Assembly: GCA_012976225.1 (NCBI GenBank)
Contig: JAAVVG010000016.1
Location: 558,001-622,000, forward strand
Reading direction: 5' to 3'
DNA length: 64,000 nt
DNA from: Golubevia sp. BC0850
Lineage: Eukaryota; Basidiomycota; Exobasidiomycetes; Golubeviales; Golubeviaceae
Under the pieces are notes generated by a model. It made no database searches. It was not told where the DNA came from and worked only from the letters and a program-made list of their open reading frames with translations. This document shows, one piece after another, positions 34,500 through 47,200 of this stretch; position 1 is the stretch's first letter; each line of letters begins with the position of its first letter. A program made the translations under genes and the position numbers.

Positions 34500-35365
34500 T
34501 TTGATTCAAGGAAGAAATGATAAAAAGGTGGTGAACTTTTTTGTCGAGCTTGATCTCCCAGCGTTCTCTGAACTTTGATTGAAAGATGAGGAATAAGAGA
34601 AGGTAGAGGAAAGAATGGAGTGGATGATCAGGAAGAGAAGACAGTTCAGTTTCATTTCAACTCTTCTTTCCTGTACTTTCTACAGCGCTTCGGTGTCCTC
34701 GGTGCTCGAAGGTCGAGAAGGGGTCAAGAGTTCGATCTTCTGTGACGAACTCTCCTCCTTCTCTACATTTCATCGGATTTTCCGCTCTCTAATCAGACTG
34801 ATAAGATCACCGCTTCAATGCACCAGCAGCTTCGAACCTAGAGAGAGCAGGATGAAGCACTTTCTCCCTCCTCATTACCTTAGCGCTTCAGCCTCGATCG
34901 ATGCTGCCGTGCAACTTTCGAAGAGCCGAACCCGTTTGAGAAACTGAGAAACAAAGATCACGCATAACGAAAGGCTCAGATGAGGATAAGGAAAGGGAGC
35001 AGGAGGAAGGATCAACAATAAAAGAAATGAATTCACGAGAGAACGTCCCTTCCTTTCCAGAAATCTCGTAAGGAAACCCCTTGATGAGATACTTCCGCAC
35101 TCAGACACACGATAATTACAACAGTTTCATCTTCAAATAGATTACCGTGTTGATATACCTCCTAGAGAAGCAAAAGACGCTTTGTTGAGTTGGAACCTGA
35201 TCATGGGAAACTGAAGGCTAGCTCTGCAGAAGGTGAAAAGCTTTGTCTTCGCAGATCGAAAGGGAACAGGAAGTAGAGGAAGATACGAGTCAGTGGAGAA
35301 CAAAGAGACGAACCAAAAGCAGCAAGACTTGACACTGACAAGGATTCGACAGAACGAAACCCCCT
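34500..35365. other. Intergenic between two F-box genes
   Basis: 866 bp. Short frames on both strands only. Confidence 0.45.
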
Positions 35366-36484
35366 TCAGACTTCGACTTCCCAACACCTCGGCTGTAGAT
35401 TCGAGTCCACCAATTCATCTACTAGGTTCCTGAACTCTTCTAATCCTAGCTCATCCAATTTGTCGAACGGGACAAAGAGCTTCTTGAGAGATTCCATCTT
35501 GATGCCCTCCACCTCCGATCCAGTTGCTACGTTGTCTCTTCTTCTCTCCAGCAAAACTCTGATGGATTCTACGTCTGACACAAGCCCGTTGCTGAGGTAA
35601 AGGATCTGCAAGCTTGGGCAGCGATCCTTTAACCTTGGTGCATCATCAAAGTTGAGCTCTTCCTGAATGATAAGCTCCGAGATAGAAGGCAACTTGTGAT
35701 GGACGTAGTCTGTTTCGGGCTTCAAGCTTGAAGGGACGACAATCCAACTGGGGAAAATCTCTCGCTCTTCGTCGAGTCTCAGAATTTCCAGGATCGGGAA
35801 TTGAAGGGGTTGAAGTAGTTCGTCGTCATTGGTTCCATCGAGTTCGAGGCTAAGGTGTTTCAGAGATAAGTGGCAGTGAGTGAGAACCTCTCTCAATTCC
35901 GATTGAGAGCGCCAATCTTGGACCTTGAGAGAATCGAGGTTGTTGAAGAGAGTGGGACGTTCCTTCGGCAGATTCCAAAGTGAAGGGATCCAGAGTGTTT
36001 TGAGAACTCCAGTCCTTGGTCGAGTCTTTACTTGAACTGATGTCAAAGCTTATTTTGATACCAGCAGCTTGAAATCCGCGACCTTAGGGACTTGTAGAAG
36101 TAGAGACTCTGCAAATGGCTTCTTGTCAAGGAGCGGTAGCTCGAGGGAGATCACAGGAAGTGTCGCTAGAGACTTCTCCATCGTCGCTCTCAACGATTGG
36201 AATCCAGAGAGATCCGATTTCGTGACTATCAGCTCCATTCGCGTTCGAAACGAGACCTCCTCCAAAGTTGATCCGCTCCTCTCGTCGAACTGATCCATTG
36301 CGCCCTGAGCCTCCTCCAGACTTCTCACGTTTGAGATCTCCAGTATCCTCCAGAGAGATCTGTTCTCGTTGACGAGTTCTAGCCATTGCTTGCATACCTC
36401 TCTGACTTTGACTACTTGTTGAGGAGTCCGACGTCCGAAGGTGGAGAGAAGAGTCTCGGAAGGGAGAATCTCGTTGATGTTCAT
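35366..36484 (-). pseudogene. F-box/LRR protein gene with one in-frame stop
   Basis: From the ATG at 36484 the frame reads an F-box (NEILPSETLLSTFG, then VVKVREVCKQWLELV and RSLWRILEISN) followed by Leu-rich repeats, for 144 codons to a TAA at 36052-36050. The same frame then continues without interruption for 227 more codons to 35366 with matching Leu-rich repeats (LKTLWIPSLWNLP; LKHLSLELDG; SLQILYLSNG). The two halves clearly belong to one protein of about 372 aa. A splice explanation fails: the only GT..AG pair around the stop is 25 nt and breaks frame. So this is a recent null allele, a sequencing error, or a readthrough stop. It lies upstream of and parallel to copy A. Confidence 0.65.
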
Positions 36485-37530
36485 CTTGAGAAGAGATCGA
36501 AAGTGCTGGCTGATAATTCGATGTGGATCTAGAAGAAGATGGCGAGGTTGGGTTGAAGCGTCCGGATTGAGAGATTCCTTCGGGTTAGAGATCGAGGGGA
36601 TGGAGAAATGAGAAGAGCCTGCAGTGAGAGATCAAGGGAGGGCATCGGGTCAAAGCTAATGTCAGTACTTATCTCGTATGCCTTCGAGATCTGTTGGAAA
36701 GAAGGAAAGGCAGAAGGAAGGAGAGAGGAGGAGCGTCAGCCAAAAGTCGAAATCACTCGACGAGAAAGAGGCTGCTCACTGGGAGCTCTCGCTGCTCAAT
36801 GGAAGCATGAGCTCTTGTCAATGGAGATGAATGAGTGGATTCGCATCTCAGTGCCACCTCGAAGGATATCGTAAAGCTCTTCCAGCCATGTCCAACCGGC
36901 AGTTCTCTCGACAGCCTCCTGTCCAGCTCTGTCTGCCCTCCCGTTCTCTATCGATACCTTCCTTAACGCTCACCTGCATTCTTATGGACACTACTCCCTA
37001 TCCAAACGTCAAATGCTCCTCCTTAGAAAGACGTCAGAAGCGCTGGTAGGGGCTTGACTCTGTCGTGAGATCCTTGCCTTCTTGCCATCGTACAACCTCC
37101 CTCCGCCCTCTAAGCCCGTTCCCCTGATACCCACCTATTGAAGGTCTCTCCGTGATTGCCTTCAATTCCTAGATCTATTGAGACTTGACTCAAGCGAGCA
37201 AAAGTCTAGAGGAGTAGAATGTAGAAGCCGATGGCAACAGCTTCTATCCAGTCCTTTCCTTGAGCTTGATGGAATCTCTGGCTTAGTCCTTTGAGACAGT
37301 TCTTGATTTTCTGTAGAACCTACAGGGTCTGCAAAGTGAAGGTAACGCAGATCGAGTGACTTGACAGCTTGACAGTCTGGGCATCCCTTGTTCGAGTCTT
37401 CTCTTACAGAGAGGCATACGCTTGCGCATCCTTCTCGGGGAAATGCTTAAAAGCAGAGAGGGAATTTTTGTTTAGCTCCCCAAATTTGTCTTCTCTCCAC
37501 TCAAAGCCTCAAAACTTCAAGCACTCAAGC
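36485..37530. other. Intergenic
   Basis: 1.05 kb between divergent genes. Open frames at 36608-37049 are short and unlike proteins. A TTAAAAG element at about 37447 may serve the small secreted gene. Confidence 0.45.
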
Positions 37531-37866
37531 ATGAATTTCCCAATCTCTTCTCTTCTCCCATTAGTCCTCCTGCTCGCTGTTGCTGATGGAGCTAACGCTG
37601 GTCTTCTCGGCATGATCGGCCATCCAGCTTGTCAAACTGCCTGTAATGGGGTCTGGGTCACTTGCCTTGCAACCACAGGTGTAGTTGCTGCGAGTGAAGT
37701 CTCAGGGGGTGTCACCGCCACCTCCATTATAACGTTACTCTATCTTCACTTCTCTCACCCCTCCCCTCCCCCTCCCAGAAAATTCGTGAATGATTTCGTC
37801 AAGGGAACCGCCACTCGTGAGGCTCCAGCCCCACCAGGCGTTCTTGCTTGTAACGCGGTGACTTAG
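37531..37866 (+). CDS. Small secreted cysteine protein (zygote-specific-like)
   Basis: 111 codons with a signal peptide (NFPISSLLPLVLLLAVADGANA). The mature part has HPACQTACNGVWVTCLATTG, a spacing of Cys around a Trp seen in fungal small secreted proteins annotated as zygote-specific or class V copy proteins. The end has KGTATREAP and a last Cys. The stretch 37720-37780 is C/T-rich and ends CCTCCCAG, so an intron may be hidden in the reading frame. The family function is unknown. A shortened relative lies at 31824. Confidence 0.6.
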   Translation: MNFPISSLLPLVLLLAVADGANAGLLGMIGHPACQTACNGVWVTCLATTGVVAASEVSGGVTATSIITLLYLHFSHPSPPPPRKFVNDFVKGTATREAPAPPGVLACNAVT

Positions 37867-38221
37867 GCTAGTCGTGTTGAGTTGAGTTGAGTCGAGACGA
37901 ATGCTGATCGCTGATCTGCACGTTGCCTCTTACTTCTCCCTTGACTATCGCATAAAGGGACAAGGAGCTTGTATAGTACTCTGCGCTACTGCTGCATACT
38001 CTTCCACTCTGAACTTGAGTCACCGTTTAACTCCCATCGCGCTTCCTGTCAACACCGTCTTATGTTCTGTCTCAATCTGAATGAAATAACAAGCAATGTT
38101 CTCGAGGGAAGGAACTGTGAACCAACCATTTGTAAATATTAGGAATTAATGAATGTGACGTAAATTATAGACAAGACCGAACAGTATCTGATTGCTCCTC
38201 TCTATCTCTCAGACATCCTTT
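37867..38221. other. Convergent intergenic region
   Basis: 355 bp of 3' flanks; nothing coding was seen. Confidence 0.6.
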
Positions 38222-40851
38222 TCAACTTTCTGATTGCCGTAGAGTAATACTCTCACTCTTGACACCATTTCTCTCCAATTCACCTGCCGACATCCCCAAA
38301 GTTCCGAAACTATCAGTCCTAGCAGCTTGAGCTCTTTCCAAAAGGAGCTCGATGTCCTTTGGACCGGTGTAAGATTTTCTACCTCCAAAAATCCAGGTGA
38401 AGAGTGCTAAAAAGAAGACGATTGCTAAAACCACGATGAGGTAGTTCATGTTGCTACCAGTCACTGGAAGTTCAGGTGGGAAGATGAAGAAGACTGAGGT
38501 GAAGATTGCGAATATAACTCCAAAGATGTTGATGGGGATTCCAAATCTTCCTAGATCAATAGTACGAGGCTGTTCAGAGAGGGCCGGGCCTGCGCAAGCT
38601 TGAAGTTTAGATCTTCCTTGTGAGAGGAGCAGCATGACTGGAACGCAGTAGGAGAGTTGGAGAAGAACTACTGATGATGACAGAATGGCGTTGAGAGCTG
38701 ATGAAGAGCCAAGGTAGACGCATCCAAAGATGATGACTGCAGAGGAAGACAGGTCAAGAGGACGAAAGGTTAGTGAGTGTAGCTGTGATAAAGTGTGAGG
38801 AACGATCTCAATAAATGAGAAGGCAACTTACCCCAGACGCTAGTGAAGGTGATCGCTGGCACAGGAACTCGTAACTTCTCGTTCTGAATAGCAAAGAGCC
38901 TGGAGAAAGGAAGACCTTGATCTCTTGCGAAAGCTTGAACTTGCCTGCTCGAGGAGAGTGAAGAACGTGGTCAGCCCTTGCCAGAGTAGTACAGCTGCTT
39001 TCCAAAAAAAACCCGGCACGTTTGACTCCGTCGCGATTCGCCACTCCTTTGTCACTTACCTGCTGCAACTGCATAGAATAGCTACTGCTGCGAACAGCAT
39101 GGAACCAACTGGAAAAATGAGTAGAGCAACGGCCCCTCCTCGGTTCCCAATCGCTTCGAAGATGATTTCCAAGAGAGCACCAGCTGAAGAAGTGGTGACA
39201 GTATCGATGTCTTTCAAAACGAAAAGAAATACGACCAACACTACCCACGAACTCACAGCGCCTATGATCGGAGCAACGACCATGGCGCGAGGAAGGTTCT
39301 TGTGAGGATCTGGCACCTCTTCTGCCATGTGACAGACTCCATCGACCCCTACCAGTCCGAATGTGCTGTGAGAATAGATCACAAGAAAGATGAGTCAGAT
39401 GTTCAGTCTCTAGACTTTGACGTGAGCCCGACTTACGACTGTAGTAGCCCCAAAATGAAGGCTCTGAGGGAGGCGAGGGAGGGGAAGAAGGGACATGTGT
39501 TTAGCGATTCGATAGAGAAGCCAAGGAAGACTCGCCCCGACAACTCACACGCCATTAGGCCATCCCACGGAGTTCGTGAAAGTGGTGAAGACGAAAGTTC
39601 CACTTTGAAAGTTAGCACTAGCACAAGCAAGACAAGTGATACAAATGATCACAGCTCCCGCTATACTCCAAAATAGAGCGGCTCTATTAATTGGATCCAA
39701 CAACTTGACCGCAAATACGTTGATAAGCCATCCTCCAATTGCAAAGATTATGTAAATGAGAAAGGTGTGCCATGATTCAACCTTATAATTTGAGTGAAGG
39801 AGCGCTATAATCCCAGTGATAAATGAAGAAGCGAGACTCGAAGTCGTTGCTACAAGGCAAACCCAACCTTGAGAGGAGAAAAGAAAGATCGAAGGAGAAA
39901 CAGAGAGGGCGAAAGAGAGAAGGTGGGGGAGTGTTAAAGACAAAGTTGAGGGGGGGAAAATCGAGTAGCTTACCTGCAGTGTTAAGCCATCCGACTGTGT
40001 ACGAGATTCCTCTCTCCCAGCCTTTTGGAGCTAAGACGAAAGACCAATGATAAGGACCTCCGGAAGTTGGAAGGACTGAACAGATTTCCGCTAGAGAGGC
40101 TGCGATTGCGAAGACTCCTAGGAAGGAGATTACTAGACCCCAGATCATGGCAACTTTGGAAGAGAAGAGGTTGGAGGATTAAAGGATGTGAGTCAAAGTC
40201 GTTGAATGAATGTCTCATTTTCGTCAAACGGCTTCTTGGCGTAGATATAGAAAGTCGCGGAGTGAGGCAAGAGAAACGAGAGTCCAAGAATGAGAAGGAC
40301 TCACCTGGTCCCCCTGAAGGAAGAACTACGGAAAGAGAAGCACTCATAGCAACCCATGAGTTCAAAATGGCATAACTGAAGGATAGAGAGATGAGTAGGA
40401 CAGGGAGGAAGAAAAGGAAAAAACAGAGGTAGTCAGAGGACAAGATTGAGTAGGTCTGAAAAGACGAATGACTCTAGACTTACGCCATACCGACAATAGC
40501 CAGAAAAGAGAATCGATTGGCTGAAGCACCAGAAGTAGCAAGGGGACGCAGCAAATAGAGAATCAGCATGCTTTTCGAGAAAGGTGATCCAATGTCCCAA
40601 GTCCTCTGTTCCATCTAGCTCCCTTGACCACTCTACTTCCTTATCTTCCGAAGAATCAGGCATCCAACTTTTTAATAGTTTACTATCCTTTCTCCAACGG
40701 TCAAATGGCATTCAAACTCACCCTCATTCGTGGGCATCCCAAAAGAGTTAATGGTGGTGGTAGCCTCCACCTTTCTCATTCCGCTTGCACTATCCTCATT
40801 CACACCATTCCCACTCGTTTTAAGAGCTTGGTTCCTTGTAGTTTCTTCCAT
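38222..40851 (-). CDS. Amino-acid/GABA/choline permease, APC superfamily
   Basis: Nine exons give 565 aa: 40851-40722, 40520-40484, 40375-40305, 40153-39974, 39867-39549, 39463-39437, 39365-39060, 38944-38832 and 38736-38222. Family blocks: FSFLAIVGMA, AILNSWVAMSASLSVVLPSGGP, SLAEICSVLPTSGGPYHW (the fungal permease signature), GVDGVCHMAEEVPDPHKNLPRAM, AFARDQGLPFSRLFA and GRFGIPINIFGVIF. About twelve membrane helices are expected and mostly visible. It imports amino acids, GABA or choline across the plasma membrane with protons; the exact substrate cannot be read from sequence. Two exons are tiny (37 and 27 nt) yet needed for frame. Confidence 0.92.
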
Positions 40852-41835
40852 GTATGAAATGAAAGTGATGTGCTGGAAAGAAAAAGATCGGATGAGCTCT
40901 TATCTATTCACCCAAGTCAAAATTGTCCTAGGCTTCAAAAAAAAGATGCCGCCACATTGTCGCCGGTATCTTTGAGAGATAGGTCTCTCCCTAGTCCCTT
41001 TCCAGAGATTGAGTGCTCTTAGGTCCTACTTTGAATTGAGTGGTGAGATTTTTTTGAGGTACTTTTGAATTCTCGATGTCGAAATCTCCAAGTGAAGTTC
41101 TTTCGACTTTTCGAGTGCAGCTTTCGATGGAGAAGAAAACCAACGGCCTGGTCCAGAAGTCCACCTCATGACTTCAGATTTTCTTTGAACTGTTCATATT
41201 GAACCTGTAATGTACGGTCAGAAAGAGTATCAGTCGCGTCAGCGAAGTTAAAATAAGCCATTGCCTTCCCATTCGAGACTTGCAAAAAACTTCGATTGGA
41301 ACTCACCACATGACGCTGCTTAATCCATACGTGAACCAAACAATGGCAAGACTACTGGTTATACTCAGCAAGTTGGGAATCAAGGCTTGTAAATGAAAGC
41401 TGCAGTCCAAATACTTCCCCGTTTCCAGATTTCAATGTTTAATTTATTTTGCATGTACTCGCCCAGATTTCAATCTCAACGCTCGTCTGACAAATGAGAT
41501 CTGCTTTCAGAGTTCGCCCTCAGATTGAAGCTTGGGTATTTTCAGGATTCAGAAGCTTCGAGAGTTGGGGTGAATGTGGCAAACAAAAGTATCAACTTCG
41601 AAGAACCTCTACATACTGTCAAATCGACCGCAGTGATGGAGGTTCAAAAGAAAATTACATCGTGAACACAGGTGTTTATGAAATATGAAATCTATCCGGA
41701 TGGTGCATTGCTTACAGCCTTCCGAGCGAGGTTGATTAAACTCGCTTCTCCACAAGAGCTAAGTTCGACATCGTGGGAGTCGTTCTCCTCCTCTTCCGCA
41801 CTGCATCTACCTCTCAGAGACACTTGCTTTCAAGG
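40852..41835. promoter_or_regulatory. Divergent intergenic region, permease and methyltransferase
   Basis: 984 bp between start codons in opposite directions. No coding frame is supported. Confidence 0.5.
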
Positions 41836-43167
41836 ATGTCTAAAGTCACCGAAGACAAGAGAAAGTACCTTCTTTCCACTGAGGGCAAAGATGCAGCGTT
41901 GGCTGAGAGCGAAAGATTAACGATCCAACACCACTTCATAAAAGAAGTATTGGGTGGACACGTTGTTCATCCTTCTTTGATCAACAAACTGTCCGGGTTT
42001 GAGAAGGTTCTCGATGTGGGCTGTGGAACCGGCATGTGAGTCAAAACAACATCACCGACACCTTTTATCTACCTGAAGTCGAATGACCGTCTGCGCATAA
42101 GCTGCTCCCTCATAACTGATTTCCTTTTTGTCATTTTTCCCCTTCAAAACTTCAGATGGTTGGAAGAGCTCAGAAAGAATCTCATTTCGTCCATTCCTGC
42201 TGCTGCAGTCACCCACGCAGTCGATCTGAAAGACCCAACCTTACCCCTTCCAGATTCGATAAGTGCTTTCATGACGCATGACATCAATCAACGATTTCCA
42301 TCCCAAGGTGTTGCTTCGAAGAAGTTGAAAGGTCATGAAGAGCAGAATCAGATTGGAGTCCACGGCAGCTATGATTTCGTCCACTCTCGTTTGCTCGTCG
42401 CTGGAATTGATGCAGATCAATGGGTCAACGTCATCAAAAATATGGCAGAGCTTCTCAGTGAGTGGTGGTCAACTGGTTGCAATCTTAGTTGCAATCAAAA
42501 TCTTTTAGAGATGATGGCTCTTCAGGAGCTCGTCTGATCTTTGAACTCACCTTGTGCCCCGCCAATTGAAACGTTCAGAACCAGGAGGTACTCTTCAACT
42601 CACAGAAGTCAACTCAATCGCATGTCAACCTCAAACATCCTTTTCTGCTTCACTGGATCCAGTTTTGTTGAAATTGAACGCTATTTTGGGGTCAGTGGCG
42701 AAAGCTTTCAACAAAAATTTCGCCATTGGTGGTCAATTGCAATCTCACTTGATTGAAGCTGGTTTGAAGAACGTTAGATTTATGAGTAACGTCTATCCAG
42801 TGGGAAAGGTAGCCGAAACAATGTTCGGATTCGAGAAGAAGAACAATGGTGCAGAGTGAGTGATGAGAACTCTTCCGAGCAAAGGCTCAAAGTCGATTCC
42901 TTCTGTCGTCTTCTAATTCTGCTAAAGTTTACAAAAGACTGATTGGAATTTCTTCAAATGTCTCTTGCTCCATCTGAATGGTCCAGACATCAAATTGGAG
43001 CGCTTCGATCGCTCAAAACTCCTTTCCTTTCGTTGGGAGGCGATGCCTCTCCCGCGATACAAGTCACCACTGAGAAGCAGTTCGATGATTTTGTGGAAGA
43101 GTTCAGAAGATTTGTGGGTGAAGTGGGATATTTTCTCACTTACAATCAAGCCGTCGGAGAAAAATAA
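41836..43167 (+). CDS. SAM-dependent methyltransferase, LaeA-like
   Basis: Four exons give 319 aa: 41836-42035, 42156-42457, 42579-42855 and 42987-43167. Motif I is VLDVGCGTGI (split by intron 1). Then DFVHSRLLVAGIDADQWVNV and LLKPGGTLQLTEVN, and a C-terminal FDDFVEEFRRFVGEVGYF with a Y..AVGEK end. That order is the one seen in fungal LaeA/UMTA-type methyltransferases, often linked to secondary metabolism or development; substrates are unknown. No metabolite cluster is visible here. The last junction is uncertain: the same frame stays open back to about 42943 and looks coding there, but the only acceptor giving frame is at 42986. Confidence 0.8.
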
Positions 43168-44202
43168 TTCAAGGGGGTAGTGTTCAAACTCGAACAACTT
43201 TGCGAGAACGAGTGAATTTCTTTTGGCGCTCTTTTTTCTCACTTTGACTTACTTGTTCGTAACTATCTAAAACCCAAACTTGCTCTTCTTTTCTTGGCGA
43301 AGAAAGTCTAGACTGTTCGAGAGGATGTCGAGTGCGAAAGGTGGTGGCAAAAACTTGACTTCCGGACAGATGTTCCGCAAAGTGATACCTCCCATCTTTT
43401 TCTTCAGGACCAAAAAGTGAAAACACCACCTATACTTTCTTTGTTTTGCTCGAGAGTGGAAGAGTGGATCCGAAAGAAGAGAGAGTCGACGTCATGCGTC
43501 ATGAATGTAGCCAAGAGGTGATCGGACCGTCGGAGCGAAAAGGTTGAGATGAGGCGATGAGGATTGGAATGGTCGAAGGGAGGGGAAAGACTTTGAGTGG
43601 GCCTCTCTGCGAGGTGAAACTTGGCCTGAATTGAAATAGAGTTACTGTGCAGTAGACTGAGAAGAAGCGGGGTTGTCTGGGAGAGAGTTTGAAAGGAGAA
43701 TTGTTTGATCAAAGCTGTGGGAGAGAGACAAGAGAGTGACGGCAGAGACAAATCAAAGTCTTCCAATAAAAACCTTACCTCGTTCCCTTATTACCCACAG
43801 ATTGCTGTCTATCCTTCTTTCCTTTTCTGCTTTACTTTGAATAACTTCAATTCCTCAAGCCTCAGTAGTCAGTAGTCAGCATCAAGAAGAAGAAGAAGGG
43901 GTGAAAAGCTTATCTTCATTCCTTTGCTTTCAAAATCTTCAACGAACTCATCAAATACTCCGTCGCTTCAACTTTCTATCCTCTTCTACTTGAAGAACCC
44001 CTCTTTAAGCTTATTAGACCTCAAAGTTGAATCTACCATCAACAGAGTTACTAGAATCCAAGTTCATTCATCTCTCGGATTGGAGTTGCCTCTTCTGGCA
44101 AACAGTTAACACCTCCACTGGCCAGTTCCTCCTTCTCCTCCTCCCTCTCCCTCTCTCTTCTTCTTCTTCTTCTTCTCTTCCTAATCCTCTAATCCCATCA
44201 AG
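43168..44202. other. Intergenic, Prm10-like upstream region
   Basis: 1.03 kb. The last 250 bp are very C/T-rich with CTT runs, as in a long 5' UTR. No gene was seen. Confidence 0.5.
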
Positions 44203-47200
44203 ATGTCAACTCACTCATCGTCACCTCCAAAGAATTCGAATTCCAATCAAAGTACCACTAGCAAGAACAATAGTAGACCTACAACTGGTGGCTCAGAATC
44301 CAATCCTTTCTCAGAGCAGAATCTATCAAATGGTGGTAGTGGAAATGGAAATGGAAACAGGAATGAGAATGGGACTCGTAAGTCAAGAGTTCACTGGGAT
44401 GGAGCTTCTTCAAGAGGCGTAAGACCTGGAACCGGTGGTTCAAGTCCAGGAGTTGGAGTTGGTGGTGGAATTCTCCCTTCTTCAAACAACAGGCAGCAAC
44501 AGTCTACCTCTTCTGCTCCCATCTCAAGGGGTGGTCTCGGTCTAGGCGGATTAGCTGGTCTACTAGCTCAACAACAGCAACAACAACAAACTGGTCCAAC
44601 CGTTTCAATCAGATCCCCAAGTGGTGTCACTCGAACCAATCATCCTGGTCCTCTTCAACTTTCGACCAGATTAGATCCTCCTCCTCCTCCTTCTACCAAC
44701 AATGGACATTCGTCGATCCCTTCAATAGGAATAGCTCCACCTCAAGAGAATCATCAAACCGGTATTGATCCTCTGTCAACTTTAGATGCTAATGTGGCTT
44801 TGGGAGGTGCAAGATCTTTAGATGAACAAGGGTTGGATGACAGAGCTTTTTTGGAATTGAGGAGAGAACTTCAAAGACATGAAGAAGAGAAAGCCAATTT
44901 AGAAGGAAGAGGGAATCAAGTTGAAGTAACTCACCATCATCAAGAACAAGAAATTGATGACACTCCAGCTCCAAAATCTTCAAGAGTTCGTCGTGCTGCT
45001 GGAAATGAAACTCCTCAATGGGGAGGTTCAACTTCTGGTGCTTCAACTCCTGGTGGTTGGACTACGGATTCAAGTTACGATGCAGCTGCAGATTCAGATT
45101 TAGGTCATATAGATTTGATCTCCGGTGAAATCGATGGAATGCCTTCAAAACCTAAGAAATCTAGAAGGAAGAGAGAAGAGGAAGATGAGGAGGAACAACC
45201 GACTGGTTGGGCTAGAGTTAGAGGTTTATTTGGAAATAAGAGTAATCAACATGATATTGGAGATTCTAATGATCTTGGTCAAGATATGGCAGAGAAAGGT
45301 GGGATTCCATCTCATGAAGAAGGTGGTCCTACTAATACTAAAGCTTTGCCTGTCACTACTTCTTCTGGAACTAGAGCTGCTGCTCCGAAATCAAGACCTT
45401 CGAAATTCGAGAAGGAAGCAGCAAAGCTTGTCAAAGCTCATAAGATTATGCTAGGACGTGGAGGAGAAGATTCAAGTAGCGGAGGTGCAATCAACCCTGG
45501 ATTGAACGGTCCATCAATCAATAGAGATCATTTAGATTCAGGTGCTTCAACTCCAGATGCTTTAGATACTATGGCTTCTTTAGACGCAAGACCAGTTCAA
45601 TCAGGTGGAGTTTTAGGAAACCTTCTCAAGCTCTACGAACAACAGCAGAGAGAACAAGCCTCAAGATCTGGACTCTCTTCGGACGCTGGAACAAGTGATA
45701 TCTCAACTCCTGCTGAAGAAAGAGGTGATCTGGCTTCTCTGGTAGCTAGTGAACTTCACAGAGAGAGATCCAAGGAGAATGGTGGAAGAGATTCTCCTTC
45801 TATGAAGAGCGGAACCATTTCACCTTCAACTAGGAGAAGATGGATGACGGATTCTCCTCATGCTTATTACAAGAATGGAGGGAGGTATGCTGGTCAAGCT
45901 GGCAGGCATGTCGCTTCTGGAGGCAAGACTGTCGCTGTAGCTGGTGGGAAGATCGTCAAAGCTGTCGCTGCCGACGCTGGATTCGATGAGGTGGTGGACG
46001 ATAGACCAAAGGCTAGTAGAAGTGCCGGAGGTACAATCGGTGGATTAATTGCTACTACTGGAAAGTGAGTAGAAGCTAAACCTCATTTTTTGATCCTTGA
46101 ATCGATCCATTCTTAAGGGTCTCCGTACTGACTTGGCACCACTCTCTCCCAACTCCCTTCCTCTCCAGCTTGATCGGAGCCGTCTCTCCTCAACATGCTC
46201 AACTTGGTCCGAACCCAAAGAGACCCGGATACACTCTAGACAGATACCTGCTCCCAGAAATGGATGCCAAGACTCTCAGACGTACAGCTCAGATCGTAGC
46301 AGACGCTGCTCCAAGAAGATACAATCGTTCTGGACGTAGCACTCCTAACGGTATCGGTTCTCGTTCTCCTCTATCTGGAGCGCCTGGTGTCATGGCTCAG
46401 AACAATGACTCCTCGGAAACTCAAGCCGGACCCGGATCTCCAGTCAAAGGTGGAAGCGGAAGTCAATCTCCAGTCCATCCCAACGCCAACAGAAGACCAA
46501 GTTCGATCATGCTAGGCAGTGGGAACTACTCGAAGAGATCTGGAACCGCAAATACCGATCTCTCTCAGCCAGTCACTCCTGGAGGAAAGAAAGGACATGG
46601 AAGAAAGGCTTCGGCAGTCGCTTCTCATCTTCATCTTCCAGGAATGGGAGCTTTGAGTAGAACTTGGACTGGAGGTACTTCTCAAGTCAACACTCCAGAA
46701 GCCATGGAAGGAAACGACTATTTCGCTTCTCATTCAAACGATCCGGATTGGGAAGCCAAGATGGCAAGACAAGAATGGCAAAGGAAATTAAAGAAGAGAA
46801 GACAAGAAAAGAAAAAGAAAGAAGAAATCTTCATCACAATGCACGTAGCTGCTATACTTCAAAGACAAGAATTCTTAATGAAATTGGCTAGAGCTTTAAT
46901 GATGTTTGGTGCTCCAACTCATAGAATTGAAACTCAAATTCAACAAACTGCAAGAGTTTTAGAAATCAATTGTCGTTGCATTTATCTACCAAATTTAATG
47001 TTGTTAGCTTTTGGTGATGATGCAACTCATACTTCTGAAACTAAATTCATTAAACAAGCTGGTGGTTTGGATTTAACTAAATTAACTGATATGCATTCGA
47101 TTTATTGGAATGTCATTCACGATAAAATTGGTGTTGGTGAAGCTAGTGCTCATTTGGATGATTTGATGAGAAGGAAACCTGTTATTGGTAGAGCTCCAAT

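Noticed and set aside
36026-36052. A 25-nt intron that would remove the stop in the F-box gene
   Set aside because: Too short for splicing and it shifts the frame.
42943-43180. Alternative last exon of the methyltransferase in another frame (WNFFKCLLLHLNG)
   Set aside because: It is open and splice-compatible, but lacks the VEE....GYF..Y..VG end typical of the family, which the chosen frame has.
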